A stretch of DNA of 64,000 nt from Halobacteriovorax sp. JY17. GTDB lineage: Bacteria > Bdellovibrionota > Bacteriovoracia > Bacteriovoracales > Bacteriovoracaceae. How positions within the stretch are numbered: the first letter of the stretch is position 1; every line of letters begins with the position of its first letter. Below the pieces are notes generated by a model. That model searched no databases, had not been told where the DNA came from, and saw nothing but the letters and a program-made list of their open reading frames with translations. The translations under genes and the position numbers were made by a program. The stretch covers positions 512,437-576,436 of the forward strand of contig NZ_NJER01000003.1 of the NCBI RefSeq assembly GCF_002753895.1, written 5' to 3'. Below are positions 26,594 to 35,943 of this stretch, in pieces.

Positions 26594-27298
26594 ATGAGCC
26601 AAGATAAGAAAGCTTCCGATGAGGAAAAGCAGCGCCCCGAGAGAGTTGTTAATGCTTACAGAGACCGTTTAAAAGCCCTCAAGCAGGCTAGACAATATTA
26701 CTCCAATGGAGAAATACCCAAGGCTGTTGAAAGGTACTCAACCTACTTAAATAATCTCGCTTCATACTTTGGAGTTACAGAAGACAAGTTGACTCCAGCA
26801 TTCTTTGATGCTGAAAAAGAAATTTCAGAGCTTCTACTCATTAGTCAAGCCTATTGGGATCTCTCTAAAGCCTACGACAGAAGTCCTAATCTACACAGAG
26901 AATCGATTCGCTGTCTTGAGCAATTTGTTAAGTTTACCAATGGGTTTAAATATCAACACATTAACGCTCAAATGCTTCGAAAGTTTATAAAGAGAAAGCA
27001 GGCCCATAACCTCAAATCTTTTCAAAATGCCTATACAAAAATTCAGGTTGAATCAAAAGGATGCTTTATTGCAACCTATAGCTTTGGAGAAAATCATAGT
27101 GTCACAAATGATCTTAGGCTCTTTAAACAGAGAATTCTTCCATATAAAATTGGGCTTAAATTTATTGAAATTTATTACTTAAGTTCACCTAAGCTCGTAA
27201 ATTACTTTGAAAAAGCTGGAACTCTTGGACAAGTAATTAATAAGATGGTTCTTCGTCCTAGCTTATTTGTTTTTTCTAAATTGGTGAAAAAGTTCTAG
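26594..27298 (+). CDS. Protein with C-terminal CFI-box domain
   Basis: 234 residues, no signal peptide. The N-terminal two thirds are helical and charged, with a TPR-like look (ARQYYSNGEIPKAVERYSTYL). The C-terminus GCFIATYSFGENHSVTNDL, followed by LRLFKQRIL and IYYLSSPKLVNYFEK, matches the CFI-box pattern (CFIATAAYG..., D.RxFRDR.L, YY..SP). The function of this C-terminal box is not known to me. It ends directly at the ATG of the LptF/G-like gene, suggesting coupled translation and a possible envelope role. Confidence 0.7.
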   Translation: MSQDKKASDEEKQRPERVVNAYRDRLKALKQARQYYSNGEIPKAVERYSTYLNNLASYFGVTEDKLTPAFFDAEKEISELLLISQAYWDLSKAYDRSPNLHRESIRCLEQFVKFTNGFKYQHINAQMLRKFIKRKQAHNLKSFQNAYTKIQVESKGCFIATYSFGENHSVTNDLRLFKQRILPYKIGLKFIEIYYLSSPKLVNYFEKAGTLGQVINKMVLRPSLFVFSKLVKKF

Positions 27299-28405
27299 AT
27301 GGGTATTATTAGAAAATTAATATTAAAAGAGTGGTTCAAGTTCTTCGCAGGCTCAGTCATCGCTCTATTTATGCTCGTTTCTGTTGCAAATTTAATCTCA
27401 GGCTTCCTAAGAGGAAATGTTACAGCAACAGAAGTTCTCATTAATCACTTTATCGAAATCCCTGGCTACCTTAACAAAATATTTCCAGTGTCCTGCCTAA
27501 TGGCAAGTTTATTTAGTATTAATAAATTAAAAACAAGAAGTGAGCTCACTGCAATTTTTGCATCTGGATACTCCCGTAAGAACTATATTATTGATCTTAT
27601 TTTCGCATCACTTGTTGTTACAATTATTCAGTTCTTAATGAGTTCATACATCTCTCCATTTTTTAAATCACAAAGAGAGAATCTCATAACCGAATCTACT
27701 CATAAGTTTAGCAATCTTAAAAGCCAAGGACTTAGATCTTCTACCATAGGTAGTGGAAAGATGTGGTACAAATCTGACGACTACTTCATTGCCTTTACAA
27801 ATTATAATCAAGTAAAGAAAGAGTTGTATAATGTCACTCTTTATAAACTCTCTATTGATAACTACCTCGAAGAAATACTTGCAATGGAAAAAGTATTCTG
27901 GGAAAAAGGGATATGGGTAGGAAAAGAAGTTATTACACTTGATCATTTAAACGAGAAATCATTTCCAAAGGCTGACTCCAACCGAGAAACAATTGTTAGT
28001 CTTTCAGAAACCCCTGACGATCTTCGACAAATTGAAGCCGACATTACTATTTTAGATATTGTAAAGCTTTGGAAGTATATCAAACAACTAAAGAGCAGTG
28101 GTATCAATATAGATGAGTATATGGTTCTCTTTTATGATAAATTTTCAAACTCAATCATCTGTATCATCTTTGCGATCCTTGCATCTGTCTCTATTTTTAA
28201 TCCAAATAGAAGAAGTAGTTCATTTGGTAAAAATATTGCAGCCGTTTTCTTTTTTACTATTCTCTACTGGCTTGTTTATTCATACCTAATTGAACTAGGT
28301 AATAATTCTAAACTGATACCATTTGCTGCGACATTTTCAGTCCCTGCAACCTTTACTATAATTCTAATTATTATTTTTTCCAGAAATAGGAAACTTGCAA
28401 AATGA
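27299..28405 (+). CDS. LptF/LptG-family LPS export permease
   Basis: 368 residues, the usual size. Membrane helices at about 15-35, 50-75, 95-120 and three near the C-terminus, with a periplasmic beta-jellyroll-like domain between (about 130-265), as in YjgP/YjgQ. IPGYLNKIFPVSCLMASL and the RSELTAIFASGYSR coupling helix resemble LptG more than LptF. With LptF and LptB it would lift LPS out of the inner membrane. It begins right after the CFI-box stop and overlaps the next gene by 4 bp. No second permease is in the window. Confidence 0.85.
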   Translation: MGIIRKLILKEWFKFFAGSVIALFMLVSVANLISGFLRGNVTATEVLINHFIEIPGYLNKIFPVSCLMASLFSINKLKTRSELTAIFASGYSRKNYIIDLIFASLVVTIIQFLMSSYISPFFKSQRENLITESTHKFSNLKSQGLRSSTIGSGKMWYKSDDYFIAFTNYNQVKKELYNVTLYKLSIDNYLEEILAMEKVFWEKGIWVGKEVITLDHLNEKSFPKADSNRETIVSLSETPDDLRQIEADITILDIVKLWKYIKQLKSSGINIDEYMVLFYDKFSNSIICIIFAILASVSIFNPNRRSSSFGKNIAAVFFFTILYWLVYSYLIELGNNSKLIPFAATFSVPATFTIILIIIFSRNRKLAK

Positions 28406-30027
28406 CCTCAATAAGCTCAATCAAAAAGCTTTCAATTTTTTCAATTTTCTTAGTTTTTGCTCTCTACATTTGGGACATTGGAAATCTCGATGCCATAAGA
28501 CAGGGAACGGAAGGCTTCTACTTACAAATTGCGAAGGAAATGTTTGAGAACAGCTCAATCCTCACACCTCTTTATAATGGAGAAAATCATTGGTCTAAAC
28601 CCCCTCTCCAATTCTGGATGGCCAACATATTCTACTTCTTTGGTGGCGGTCCAAGTATTTTTCTTTCTCGATTTGTTATTGTTATTTTTTCTCTATCCAC
28701 TATTATTATTTCTTCAAAGATTGTGTCTAGAGTTCTATCTAAGCCCTTTCTTTTAATATTTGTCTATATTAGTGCGACTCTTGGAATGTTTAAATATTCC
28801 CGAATCTTCATGATGGAAATGCCTCTCACTATGCTTACAACTATTGGAGCGCTCTACTTCTATCAATATCTAGAAAATAAGAAAAATGCACTTCATTATG
28901 CAGCACTTTTTCTAGGTCTATCGGTGCTAGTCAAAGGTCCCGTCTCCTTAGTAATGGCCGGAGGTGGTATTGGATTATTTCTTCTTATTGAATGGTATAT
29001 GTTTGGTTTTAATTCAACGGACTTAAAAAAAGCCTTAAAGTGCTTAACTTACTCTCTGGCGATTGCCTCGATTTGGTTTATTATATGTACAATTAAATAT
29101 GGACATGAATTTATCGATTACTTCTTTCTCAGAGAAAATCTAGGAAAGTTTGCCTCTAAATCTTATCCTATTAGGCATGTCTTTCAAGGACTACTTATTT
29201 TTTCTCTTCCATGGAGCCTCTACCTACCGACAAGCCTCGCACAAGTTAAAGATCACTGGGTAAAAGTTAAGAATGATAAATTTCTTATGTTCTCTAACTG
29301 CTGCTTCTTCGTTTTTTTTACTCTTTGGTTAATTCCTTCGCAGAGATCTCATCACTATGCTATGCCTTCTCTAGTATTCTTTCTTATATCAAATTTTATT
29401 TTACTAAATAATTACTCATTAAATGAAAAACGTCAGAAGATGATGAACTTAGCAAATGTCACAATTGCTGGACTAATGACATTAACCGCTCTTTTATTTG
29501 GAACACTTCTAATTTTTAAAGATGTTCACAATTCAACTTCTTTAACAATTAAGGTCATCACTACAATATGCCTTCTTCTTCTTGGATCATTTTTATTTGT
29601 AAAAAGTAAGAAGCAAATTTCTAAATACTTTATTGCGCTCTTTATTATTGGAAACCTTTGGAATATTTTTATTCCATCATTCATACTTCCTTATCTTCCA
29701 AAGAAAGTCATAACACTTATAGGTAGTAGGGAAATAAGCGCCGCTGTGAGAAAACCTTACTTCATCGAAGAAGCCCTTGAGAGGAAAGTTCACTGGATTG
29801 GGGGAAGTAAGATCAGACAGTATATTCTGGAAAATAACCATCTCTATATAACTCACCAAGTCACTTACGATAGATACCAACTAAATAACTTAACAAATGT
29901 CGTAACTAGCTGGAAAATCTGGCGACGTGGAGTTAAGCTCAAAGATGGCATTGAAGCTCTTAGCTCTAAAAATATCGACCAGCTAAAAGATACTGTATAC
30001 CTCTTAGAAAACAAGCCCTTGAAGTAG
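28402..30027 (+). CDS. ArnT-like membrane glycosyltransferase (GT83/PMT superfamily)
   Basis: 541 residues with about 12 membrane helices. The first periplasmic loop has RQGTEGFYLQIAKEM, with the acidic residue used by GT-C enzymes, and WSKPPLQFWM follows, as in ArnT and related lipid-linked sugar transferases; LSVLVKGPVSLVM is another family block. It would transfer a sugar from a polyprenyl carrier to a lipid A-type or protein acceptor. Overlap with the LptF/G-like gene supports a role in LPS modification. Confidence 0.8.
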   Translation: MTSISSIKKLSIFSIFLVFALYIWDIGNLDAIRQGTEGFYLQIAKEMFENSSILTPLYNGENHWSKPPLQFWMANIFYFFGGGPSIFLSRFVIVIFSLSTIIISSKIVSRVLSKPFLLIFVYISATLGMFKYSRIFMMEMPLTMLTTIGALYFYQYLENKKNALHYAALFLGLSVLVKGPVSLVMAGGGIGLFLLIEWYMFGFNSTDLKKALKCLTYSLAIASIWFIICTIKYGHEFIDYFFLRENLGKFASKSYPIRHVFQGLLIFSLPWSLYLPTSLAQVKDHWVKVKNDKFLMFSNCCFFVFFTLWLIPSQRSHHYAMPSLVFFLISNFILLNNYSLNEKRQKMMNLANVTIAGLMTLTALLFGTLLIFKDVHNSTSLTIKVITTICLLLLGSFLFVKSKKQISKYFIALFIIGNLWNIFIPSFILPYLPKKVITLIGSREISAAVRKPYFIEEALERKVHWIGGSKIRQYILENNHLYITHQVTYDRYQLNNLTNVVTSWKIWRRGVKLKDGIEALSSKNIDQLKDTVYLLENKPLK

Positions 30028-30048
30028 ACTTACGCGCAGCCTCCATGC

Positions 30049-30054
30049 TATAAG
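30049..30054 (+). promoter_or_regulatory. Extended -10 (TGCTATAAG) directly before def
   Basis: TATAAG preceded by TGC, five bases before the def ATG, with no Shine-Dalgarno. It suggests an internal promoter giving a leaderless def transcript. Confidence 0.35.
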
Positions 30055-30059
30055 GGCTC

Positions 30060-30653
30060 ATGGAAAATTCAAACTTTTTAGAAGATTATAAACTTGAAGG
30101 AGAACTTCTTCAAATATTCACCTACCCTGCACCTGTCCTAAAGAAAGTTGCAGAACCCGTCGCTGAATTCAATGATGAGCTACGTGCACTTTGTAAGGAT
30201 ATGCTATTTACAATGTATCACGCTCCGGGAATTGGTCTCGCTGCTCCACAGATTGGAAAGAGCATTCGACTCTTCGTCATGGATATTGATTTCGATAGAG
30301 AAGAAGTAACTAGGGCCGACGGAAGTACCGATCACACTCTTTCTAACTTCAATCCATTAATATTTATAAATCCAATAATTAGCAACAGGCACGGTGAAGT
30401 ACTCTACGAAGAAGGCTGCCTAAGCGTTCCAGGAATTTATGAAGAAGTTAAAAGGGCCGAGACAATTACCGTCGAGTACCAAGATATGTGGGGAGAGAAG
30501 CATTCAATAGATGCCGACGAACTTCTCTCAATTTGTATTCAGCATGAGAACGATCACCTTGAAGGTATCGTCTTCCTTGAAAGACTGAGTATGTTAAAGC
30601 AAAACTTCCTAAAGAAGAAATTCCTTAAGCAGAAAAAGAAGAAAGGAAACTAG
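30060..30653 (+). CDS. def: Peptide deformylase
   Basis: 197 residues. All three metal-site motifs are present: GIGLAAPQIG, EEGCLSVPG (Cys ligand) and QHENDHLEG (HExxH-type). Slightly longer than typical, with a basic Lys-rich tail (LKQKKKKGN). Removes the formyl group from new proteins. The stop is immediately followed by the fmt ATG, a classic def-fmt pair. Confidence 0.96.
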   Translation: MENSNFLEDYKLEGELLQIFTYPAPVLKKVAEPVAEFNDELRALCKDMLFTMYHAPGIGLAAPQIGKSIRLFVMDIDFDREEVTRADGSTDHTLSNFNPLIFINPIISNRHGEVLYEEGCLSVPGIYEEVKRAETITVEYQDMWGEKHSIDADELLSICIQHENDHLEGIVFLERLSMLKQNFLKKKFLKQKKKKGN

Positions 30654-31595
30654 ATGAAGAAGTTGAATGTAATCTTTTGTGGAACTCCTGACTTTTCTGT
30701 TCCCGCTCTTGAAATGCTATTCAATCATCCTCATATCAATCTTGCCCATGTCATTACAATGCCAGATAGGCCAGCAGGAAGAGGACAAAAACTTCAATCT
30801 CCACCGGTGGCAATTTTTGCAAAAGAAAATAGAATTCCACTTATCCAAACTGAGAATATAAATAAAGAAGAAGCATTTTTAAAAAAAGTAAGTACTGAAA
30901 AAATAGACGCTATTGTCGTTCTTGCTTTTGCACAATTTCTTGGATCTAAAGTTCTAGAACTTCCAAAACTTGGTTGCTTCAATATTCACACATCTCTTCT
31001 TCCAAAGTACAGAGGTGCCGCACCGATTCAATACGCTCTACTAAATGGAGATAAGGAAAGTGGAGTAAGTATTCAAAGAATGGTTAAACAGATGGACGCT
31101 GGAGACTTAGTTCATTCTTATCCGATGCCAATTGATCATAATGAAACAGGTGGACAACTATATACCCGCCTAAAGTTTCAAGCGGCCCTTAGTTTAAACA
31201 CACTAGTATATGAACTCATTGACGGCTCTGTAACTTTTAAGGAACAAGAACACTCTCTCGCAACTTTTGCACCAACTCTAAAAAAAGAAGACGGCTATCT
31301 CGACTTTACAAATAAAAGTTGTGAAGAAATTCACAATCAAGTTAGAGCGCTCATTCCATGGCCAGGAACCTGGTGTAGCCTCAATGGGAAGAGACTCAAA
31401 GTTTTTTCCGTTGAAAAATCTCTCAAAACTACCAACACTGGCAATTGCGATACAAGTGATGGCAATCTACTTATTGGCTGTAAAGACGGAACACTTAGAC
31501 TTACAGATGTTCAAATTGAAGGCAAGAAGAGATGCACAGACTCTTCTCTAATAAATGGAATGCAAAACTCTACAAATGAATTCAAAATAAACTAG
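30654..31595 (+). CDS. fmt: Methionyl-tRNA formyltransferase
   Basis: 313 residues. Rossmann start VIFCGTPDFSVPALEML, MPDRPAGRGQKLQ and the catalytic block FNIHTSLLPKYRGAAPIQ; the C-terminal domain carries VRALIPWPGTW. Formylates initiator Met-tRNA using 10-formyl-THF, the folate pathway that FolK also feeds. Zero-base gap after def and 9 bases before rpe. Confidence 0.96.
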   Translation: MKKLNVIFCGTPDFSVPALEMLFNHPHINLAHVITMPDRPAGRGQKLQSPPVAIFAKENRIPLIQTENINKEEAFLKKVSTEKIDAIVVLAFAQFLGSKVLELPKLGCFNIHTSLLPKYRGAAPIQYALLNGDKESGVSIQRMVKQMDAGDLVHSYPMPIDHNETGGQLYTRLKFQAALSLNTLVYELIDGSVTFKEQEHSLATFAPTLKKEDGYLDFTNKSCEEIHNQVRALIPWPGTWCSLNGKRLKVFSVEKSLKTTNTGNCDTSDGNLLIGCKDGTLRLTDVQIEGKKRCTDSSLINGMQNSTNEFKIN

Positions 31596-31604
31596 AGAGA
31601 AATT

Positions 31605-32252
31605 ATGATTATTTCACCAAGTCTTTTAGCCTGTGATTTTTTAAATATTGAATCTGAACTTTTAGCATTCAAAGATTTCAAGGACACTTGGTTTCACTTA
31701 GATATTATGGACTCACACTTTGTTCCCAACTTAACGTTTGGTCATCCTATCGTGAAATTGATTTCTAAAAAAACCGAAATTCCACTCGATGCCCACTTTA
31801 TGGTAACCAACCCTGAATTCTATATCGACACTTTTAAAGATTATAATATACATAACTTCACCTTCCATATTGAGGCGACAGATAATGCTCTCGAACTGGT
31901 AAGAAAAGCTAAGAAACTCTACCCTAGCGTTGGTCTATCGATAAAGCCCAAAACTCCTTTAAATTCTATTACTGAAGAGTTGCTAGCTGAAATTGATCTT
32001 ATACTAATCATGTCGGTTGAACCTGGTTTTGGTGGACAATCATTCATTGAAGAAAGTTACAAGAGAGTCGAACACTTTAATAAATTAAAAGAAAAATTCC
32101 CTCAACTCATGATTCAAGTCGACGGTGGAGTGACTAACAATAATGCAGCAAACTTAAAGAAGTCTGGTGCAAATAATCTCGTTGCAGGCTCATATATATT
32201 TAAAGATGGCCCAAGCACGTACAAAGAAAAACTAGAAAGCTTAAGGAGATAG
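31605..32252 (+). CDS. rpe: Ribulose-phosphate 3-epimerase
   Basis: 215 residues, TIM barrel. Metal and catalytic segments: SPSLLACDF, WFHLDIMDSHFVPN, LDAHFMV, MSVEPGFGGQSF and QVDGGV. Interconverts ribulose-5-P and xylulose-5-P in the pentose phosphate pathway. Ends one base before hutH. Confidence 0.95.
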   Translation: MIISPSLLACDFLNIESELLAFKDFKDTWFHLDIMDSHFVPNLTFGHPIVKLISKKTEIPLDAHFMVTNPEFYIDTFKDYNIHNFTFHIEATDNALELVRKAKKLYPSVGLSIKPKTPLNSITEELLAEIDLILIMSVEPGFGGQSFIEESYKRVEHFNKLKEKFPQLMIQVDGGVTNNNAANLKKSGANNLVAGSYIFKDGPSTYKEKLESLRR

Positions 32253-32253
32253 A

Positions 32254-33801
32254 ATGTCTAACGTTGAAAAAATAATCTTTAATGGCAAATCATTAACAAT
32301 AGAACAAGTTCATCATATTGCTTTTTCAAAGCCTGGGAAAGTTGAAGTTAGTATTTGCGAAAAAGCTCTCGAAAGAATGAAAGAATCTCGCGCCTACGTT
32401 CACAGCATTGTTGAAAAAGGTGAACCTGTTTATGGTATAAATACTGGCTTTGGCGCTCTTTCAAGCATGCATATAAAGAAAGAAGAACTGGCCACCCTAC
32501 AATTAAACTTAATTCGCTCTCACTGTACTGGTACAGGTCGACCTTTTAGTCGAGAGATTACTCGAGCAATTATGATCCTTAGGGCAAATTGTCTAATTTC
32601 TGGCTACTCAGGAATTCAACCTGAAATTGTTCAACTTATTTTAGACTTTTTAAACTTCGATATTAATCCAATTGTGCCAGAGAAGGGATCTGTTGGAGCC
32701 TCTGGAGATCTCGCTCCTTTATCACACATCGCTCTTGCCTTAATAGGAGAGGGAGAGGTGATATTTGACGGGAAGCACTCTAATTCAAATTTTGCGATCG
32801 ACCAAATAGGAAGAAAGCCTGCAGTCCTTGGTCCAAAAGACGGCCTAGCTCTTATTAATGGAACAGCTGTTATGGCAGCCATTGGAGCCTGCGCAGTAGT
32901 CGAAGCTACAAATATAATGAAGATTGCAGATATAAGTGCCGCTCTCACATTGGACGGAGTGAAAGGAACAAGTAAAGCTTACTACGAGGGCATCACAAGA
33001 CTTAAGCCACACCCTGGGCAAATTGATGCCTGTGAAAATCTTAACAACTTACTTAAGGATTCAGAAATTAAAGATTCTCACGATGACTGTGGGAAAGTAC
33101 AAGACCCATATTCTCTACGCTGTGTTCCTCAAGTTCACGGAGCCTGTAGACAAACACTAACTCATGCAAGAGATGTTATTTCAATTGAACTTAACTCAGT
33201 AACCGATAATCCTCTTATTTTTCTTGAAGAGGACTCTGTTGTTAGTGGAGGAAATTTTCACGGGGAAGCACTTGCTCTAGTTATGGATTACTTAGCGATG
33301 GGTGTTGCAGAAATTTGTAATATTTGTGAGAGAAGAATTGAGAAAATGATGAATCCAAGTTTTTCTGATCTTCCAGCCTTCTTAACTAAGAACTCTGGCC
33401 TAAATTCAGGACTCATGATTGCTCACGTTACTGCAGCGGCATTGACATCAGAAAATAAGTACCTATGCCATCCAGCTTCTGTTGATAGTGTTCCAACATC
33501 AACAGATAAGGAAGACCACGTATCAATGGGTGTAACTTCAGGAAGAAAGTTATTAGAAGTTATTGATAACGCAAAAACAGTTCTTGGAATTGAACTTCTT
33601 TGTAATACGCAAGCATTAGACTTTCAAAGACCTTTAAAATCATCAAAGGCACTTGAAGCCGTGCATACACTCATCAGACAGCACGTTCCACCAATTGAAG
33701 ACGACAGAGTATTTTACAAAGATATGGAAAATATAAAGAAGCTAATTTCATCTAATGAAATTGTTCTGGCAGCAACAGAACATATTGAAAAATTAAATTA
33801 G
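32254..33801 (+). CDS. hutH: Histidine ammonia-lyase
   Basis: 515 residues. The MIO prosthetic group forms from Ala149-Ser150-Gly151 in GSVGASGDLAPLSH; YGINTGFG near the N-terminus and SVTDNPL are also conserved. Converts histidine to urocanate and ammonia. A 1-base gap to rpe and 11 bases to hutI place it in the operon. hutU (urocanase), the next step, is not in this window. Confidence 0.96.
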   Translation: MSNVEKIIFNGKSLTIEQVHHIAFSKPGKVEVSICEKALERMKESRAYVHSIVEKGEPVYGINTGFGALSSMHIKKEELATLQLNLIRSHCTGTGRPFSREITRAIMILRANCLISGYSGIQPEIVQLILDFLNFDINPIVPEKGSVGASGDLAPLSHIALALIGEGEVIFDGKHSNSNFAIDQIGRKPAVLGPKDGLALINGTAVMAAIGACAVVEATNIMKIADISAALTLDGVKGTSKAYYEGITRLKPHPGQIDACENLNNLLKDSEIKDSHDDCGKVQDPYSLRCVPQVHGACRQTLTHARDVISIELNSVTDNPLIFLEEDSVVSGGNFHGEALALVMDYLAMGVAEICNICERRIEKMMNPSFSDLPAFLTKNSGLNSGLMIAHVTAAALTSENKYLCHPASVDSVPTSTDKEDHVSMGVTSGRKLLEVIDNAKTVLGIELLCNTQALDFQRPLKSSKALEAVHTLIRQHVPPIEDDRVFYKDMENIKKLISSNEIVLAATEHIEKLN

Positions 33802-33812
33802 GATTATCTTGT

Positions 33813-35027
33813 ATGAGCTTAAAGGCATTTAGAAATTTTTCTCAAATTGTAACCCTTGCCAAGAGTTTTGAAAAAGACGGAAGACATCTTCAACCAGAAG
33901 ACCTCTCTATTATTGAGCAGGCTTCAATTGTTTTCGACAGTGACGAAATTGTTTGGGTCGGAAGAGATGAAGACCTGCTAAATGAATATCAGTCTGTTCC
34001 GTCAGAAGATTTTCACGGCAAAACTTTACTTCCAGAACTTGTTGATTCGCACACACACCTTGTTTTTGGTGGCGATAGATCATCAGAATATTCTATGCGA
34101 CTAAACGGTGCTGACTACCAAGATATTGCAAATGCAGGTGGCGGTATACTTTCCACCATGAAAGCAACAAACCTTGCAACCCATGACGAATTATTTGAAT
34201 CTGCAGTAAAGAGAATTGAAAGAATCTATAGCTATGGTGTTGGTACAATAGAAATTAAAAGTGGGTACGGCCTCAACTATGAGAAAGAAAAAGAGTGCTC
34301 TCTCCTTATTTCTAAACTTAAGGATCACTTCAAAGGCCAAGTGCAAATTAGTAACACCTTTATGGCCGCTCACGCAGTTCCTAAAAAATATGAGAGCTCA
34401 AACGAATATATAAATAAAGAAGTTATTCCTCTCCTAAAAGAGCTTTCAGAGTTTGGAATTATTGATGCCGTCGATATTTTCCACGAGGAAGGATACTTTG
34501 ATGAAGTTGATACTCAACAGTTATTTGATGTTGCCTCATTTTTAAATATTCCAGTTAAGAGTCACGCAGATGAATTCAAGGATAACAAGGGTGCAATACT
34601 AGCAGCAAAGAATCATGCCTTAAGTACTGATCACTTACTCTGCACAGGCGATGATGGCATTAAAGCACTTGCAGGATCTAATACCGTAGCAACACTACTT
34701 CCTGGTACTGGATTTTTTCTAGGGAAACCTCAGGCCAATGCTCGTGCCTTTTTTGACGCTGGCGTAAAAGTTGCTATTGCTTCAGATTACAATCCTGGCT
34801 CATGTCATTGTGACAATGTTTTACTAGTTGCCTCCCTCGCTGCTCCTACCTATAAGATGAATATTGCTGAACTCTGGTCTGCTATTACACTCAATGCAGC
34901 TCATGCACTAAACCTCAAAAAACAAGGAGCTCTTGTTCCTGGACTAGCGCCTAGATTTACAATTTTTGATACGGATAATTTAGATAAAATTACTTATCAC
35001 TGGGGTGTTAACCTTTGCATTCGTTAA
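33813..35027 (+). CDS. hutI: Imidazolonepropionase
   Basis: 404 residues, amidohydrolase fold. The metal HxH is in LPELVDSHTHLVFGGDR; AGGGILSTM, EIKSGYGL, FMAAHAVP, KSHADEF and ASDYNPGS follow in the family order. Opens the imidazolone ring in histidine breakdown, two steps after HutH. Its end overlaps the Kazal-like gene by 13 bp. Confidence 0.95.
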   Translation: MSLKAFRNFSQIVTLAKSFEKDGRHLQPEDLSIIEQASIVFDSDEIVWVGRDEDLLNEYQSVPSEDFHGKTLLPELVDSHTHLVFGGDRSSEYSMRLNGADYQDIANAGGGILSTMKATNLATHDELFESAVKRIERIYSYGVGTIEIKSGYGLNYEKEKECSLLISKLKDHFKGQVQISNTFMAAHAVPKKYESSNEYINKEVIPLLKELSEFGIIDAVDIFHEEGYFDEVDTQQLFDVASFLNIPVKSHADEFKDNKGAILAAKNHALSTDHLLCTGDDGIKALAGSNTVATLLPGTGFFLGKPQANARAFFDAGVKVAIASDYNPGSCHCDNVLLVASLAAPTYKMNIAELWSAITLNAAHALNLKKQGALVPGLAPRFTIFDTDNLDKITYHWGVNLCIR

Positions 35028-35356
35028 TAAGAATCATATTCATTCTTCTCCTTCTTACCTCTTGCAACGATAAGCCCCAAGAATGCGCTTGTACCTTTGA
35101 ATACAAACCTGTTTGTGCTGATGGGAAGCAGTTTGACAATAAATGCCTCGCAAAATGTAATGGGGCCATAAATTTTTCAGAAAGTAGATGTGACTGTAAT
35201 TCCGCATCAGGAGAGGTTTGCGCAAGACCACCGATGCCCCCCTGTCCAGAAGGAATGATGTGTACACAAGTAATGCCTCCACCAAAGCTCTACTCCAGCG
35301 AGTGTGAGGCTTTAAAGGAGAAGGCAGAAATTTTAAAAAAAGAAATGTGTAATTAG
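35015..35356 (+). CDS. Kazal-like lipoprotein (putative serine protease inhibitor)
   Basis: 113 residues with a TTG start inside the hutI end. Lipoprotein signal LLLLTSC, then ECACTFEYKPVCADGKQF followed by DNKCLAKC: C-x-C-x7-C-x9-C-x3-C, the Kazal layout (PVC-x-DG-x-x-F-x-N), one residue short of the usual C-x10-C. A second Cys-rich stretch (GEVCARPPMPPCPEGMMC) and a helical Cys tail follow. Kazal domains inhibit serine proteases; in a predator this could guard the cell surface from its own or prey enzymes (inference). It converges with the thioredoxin gene, overlapping by 4 bp. Confidence 0.65.
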   Translation: MHSLIRIIFILLLLTSCNDKPQECACTFEYKPVCADGKQFDNKCLAKCNGAINFSESRCDCNSASGEVCARPPMPPCPEGMMCTQVMPPPKLYSSECEALKEKAEILKKEMCN

Positions 35357-35907
35357 TTCTTTAAAAGTTTATCAAACTTTTCATATACTTCTTCAGAGCT
35401 AAAATCTTTTGCCCCATTTGAAACTTGAATAACTTTTCCCTTGTGAAAAATTATAGAAACAGGAATCGCAGAAACCATAAACTTCTCTAGGATAGATCCA
35501 TCTGTATCTGCAATATTTTGAAAATTTAACTTATACTTTTTGACGATTTTCTTAATATTTGTCATTTGATCTTCATCATCTTGATTAACTCCAAGAACCA
35601 TGACTTTTGAATCATCATACTTCTCTTTCATTTTTACAATTGAAGGAAATTCAATAAGACACGGCTTACACCAAGTTGCCCAAAAATTAATGACAACAAT
35701 AGGAGCTTTTATCTCTTTAAGCTTTATTTTTTTGTTTTCCGTAGTTTTCAACTCAAGTGAATTATAAAGTGACTCATAATGAGTAAATACTTTCTTTTCA
35801 ACTTTTGTAGCATCGGCCTTTAAGTCGAATAAATTAAATACACCCTGACCTACCCCTAAAACTGTTAGGAAAGCGAGAGCTATATAAATTGGAAAATATT
35901 TCTTCAT
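35353..35907 (-). CDS. TlpA/ResA-type membrane thioredoxin
   Basis: 184 residues. N-terminal membrane anchor or signal (about 5-25), then a thioredoxin domain with VINFWATWCKPCLIEFPS: active site WCKPC, as in TlpA/ResA proteins, plus VLGVNQDDED and AIPVSIIF with the cis-Pro. Reduces disulfides in the periplasm, for instance in cytochrome c maturation. No ccm genes are adjacent. Confidence 0.88.
   Translation of the reverse strand: MKKYFPIYIALAFLTVLGVGQGVFNLFDLKADATKVEKKVFTHYESLYNSLELKTTENKKIKLKEIKAPIVVINFWATWCKPCLIEFPSIVKMKEKYDDSKVMVLGVNQDDEDQMTNIKKIVKKYKLNFQNIADTDGSILEKFMVSAIPVSIIFHKGKVIQVSNGAKDFSSEEVYEKFDKLLKN
35363..35381. terminator. A/T hairpin at Kazal/TlpA convergence
   Basis: AAAAGTTT-ATC-AAACTTTT, perfect 8-bp stem of mostly A/T inside the thioredoxin 3' coding end, just past the Kazal gene stop. 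Weak by base content. Confidence 0.3.
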
Positions 35908-35943
35908 TGAGACCCCTGCCTCTTTAGATTAGCATTTATTATA

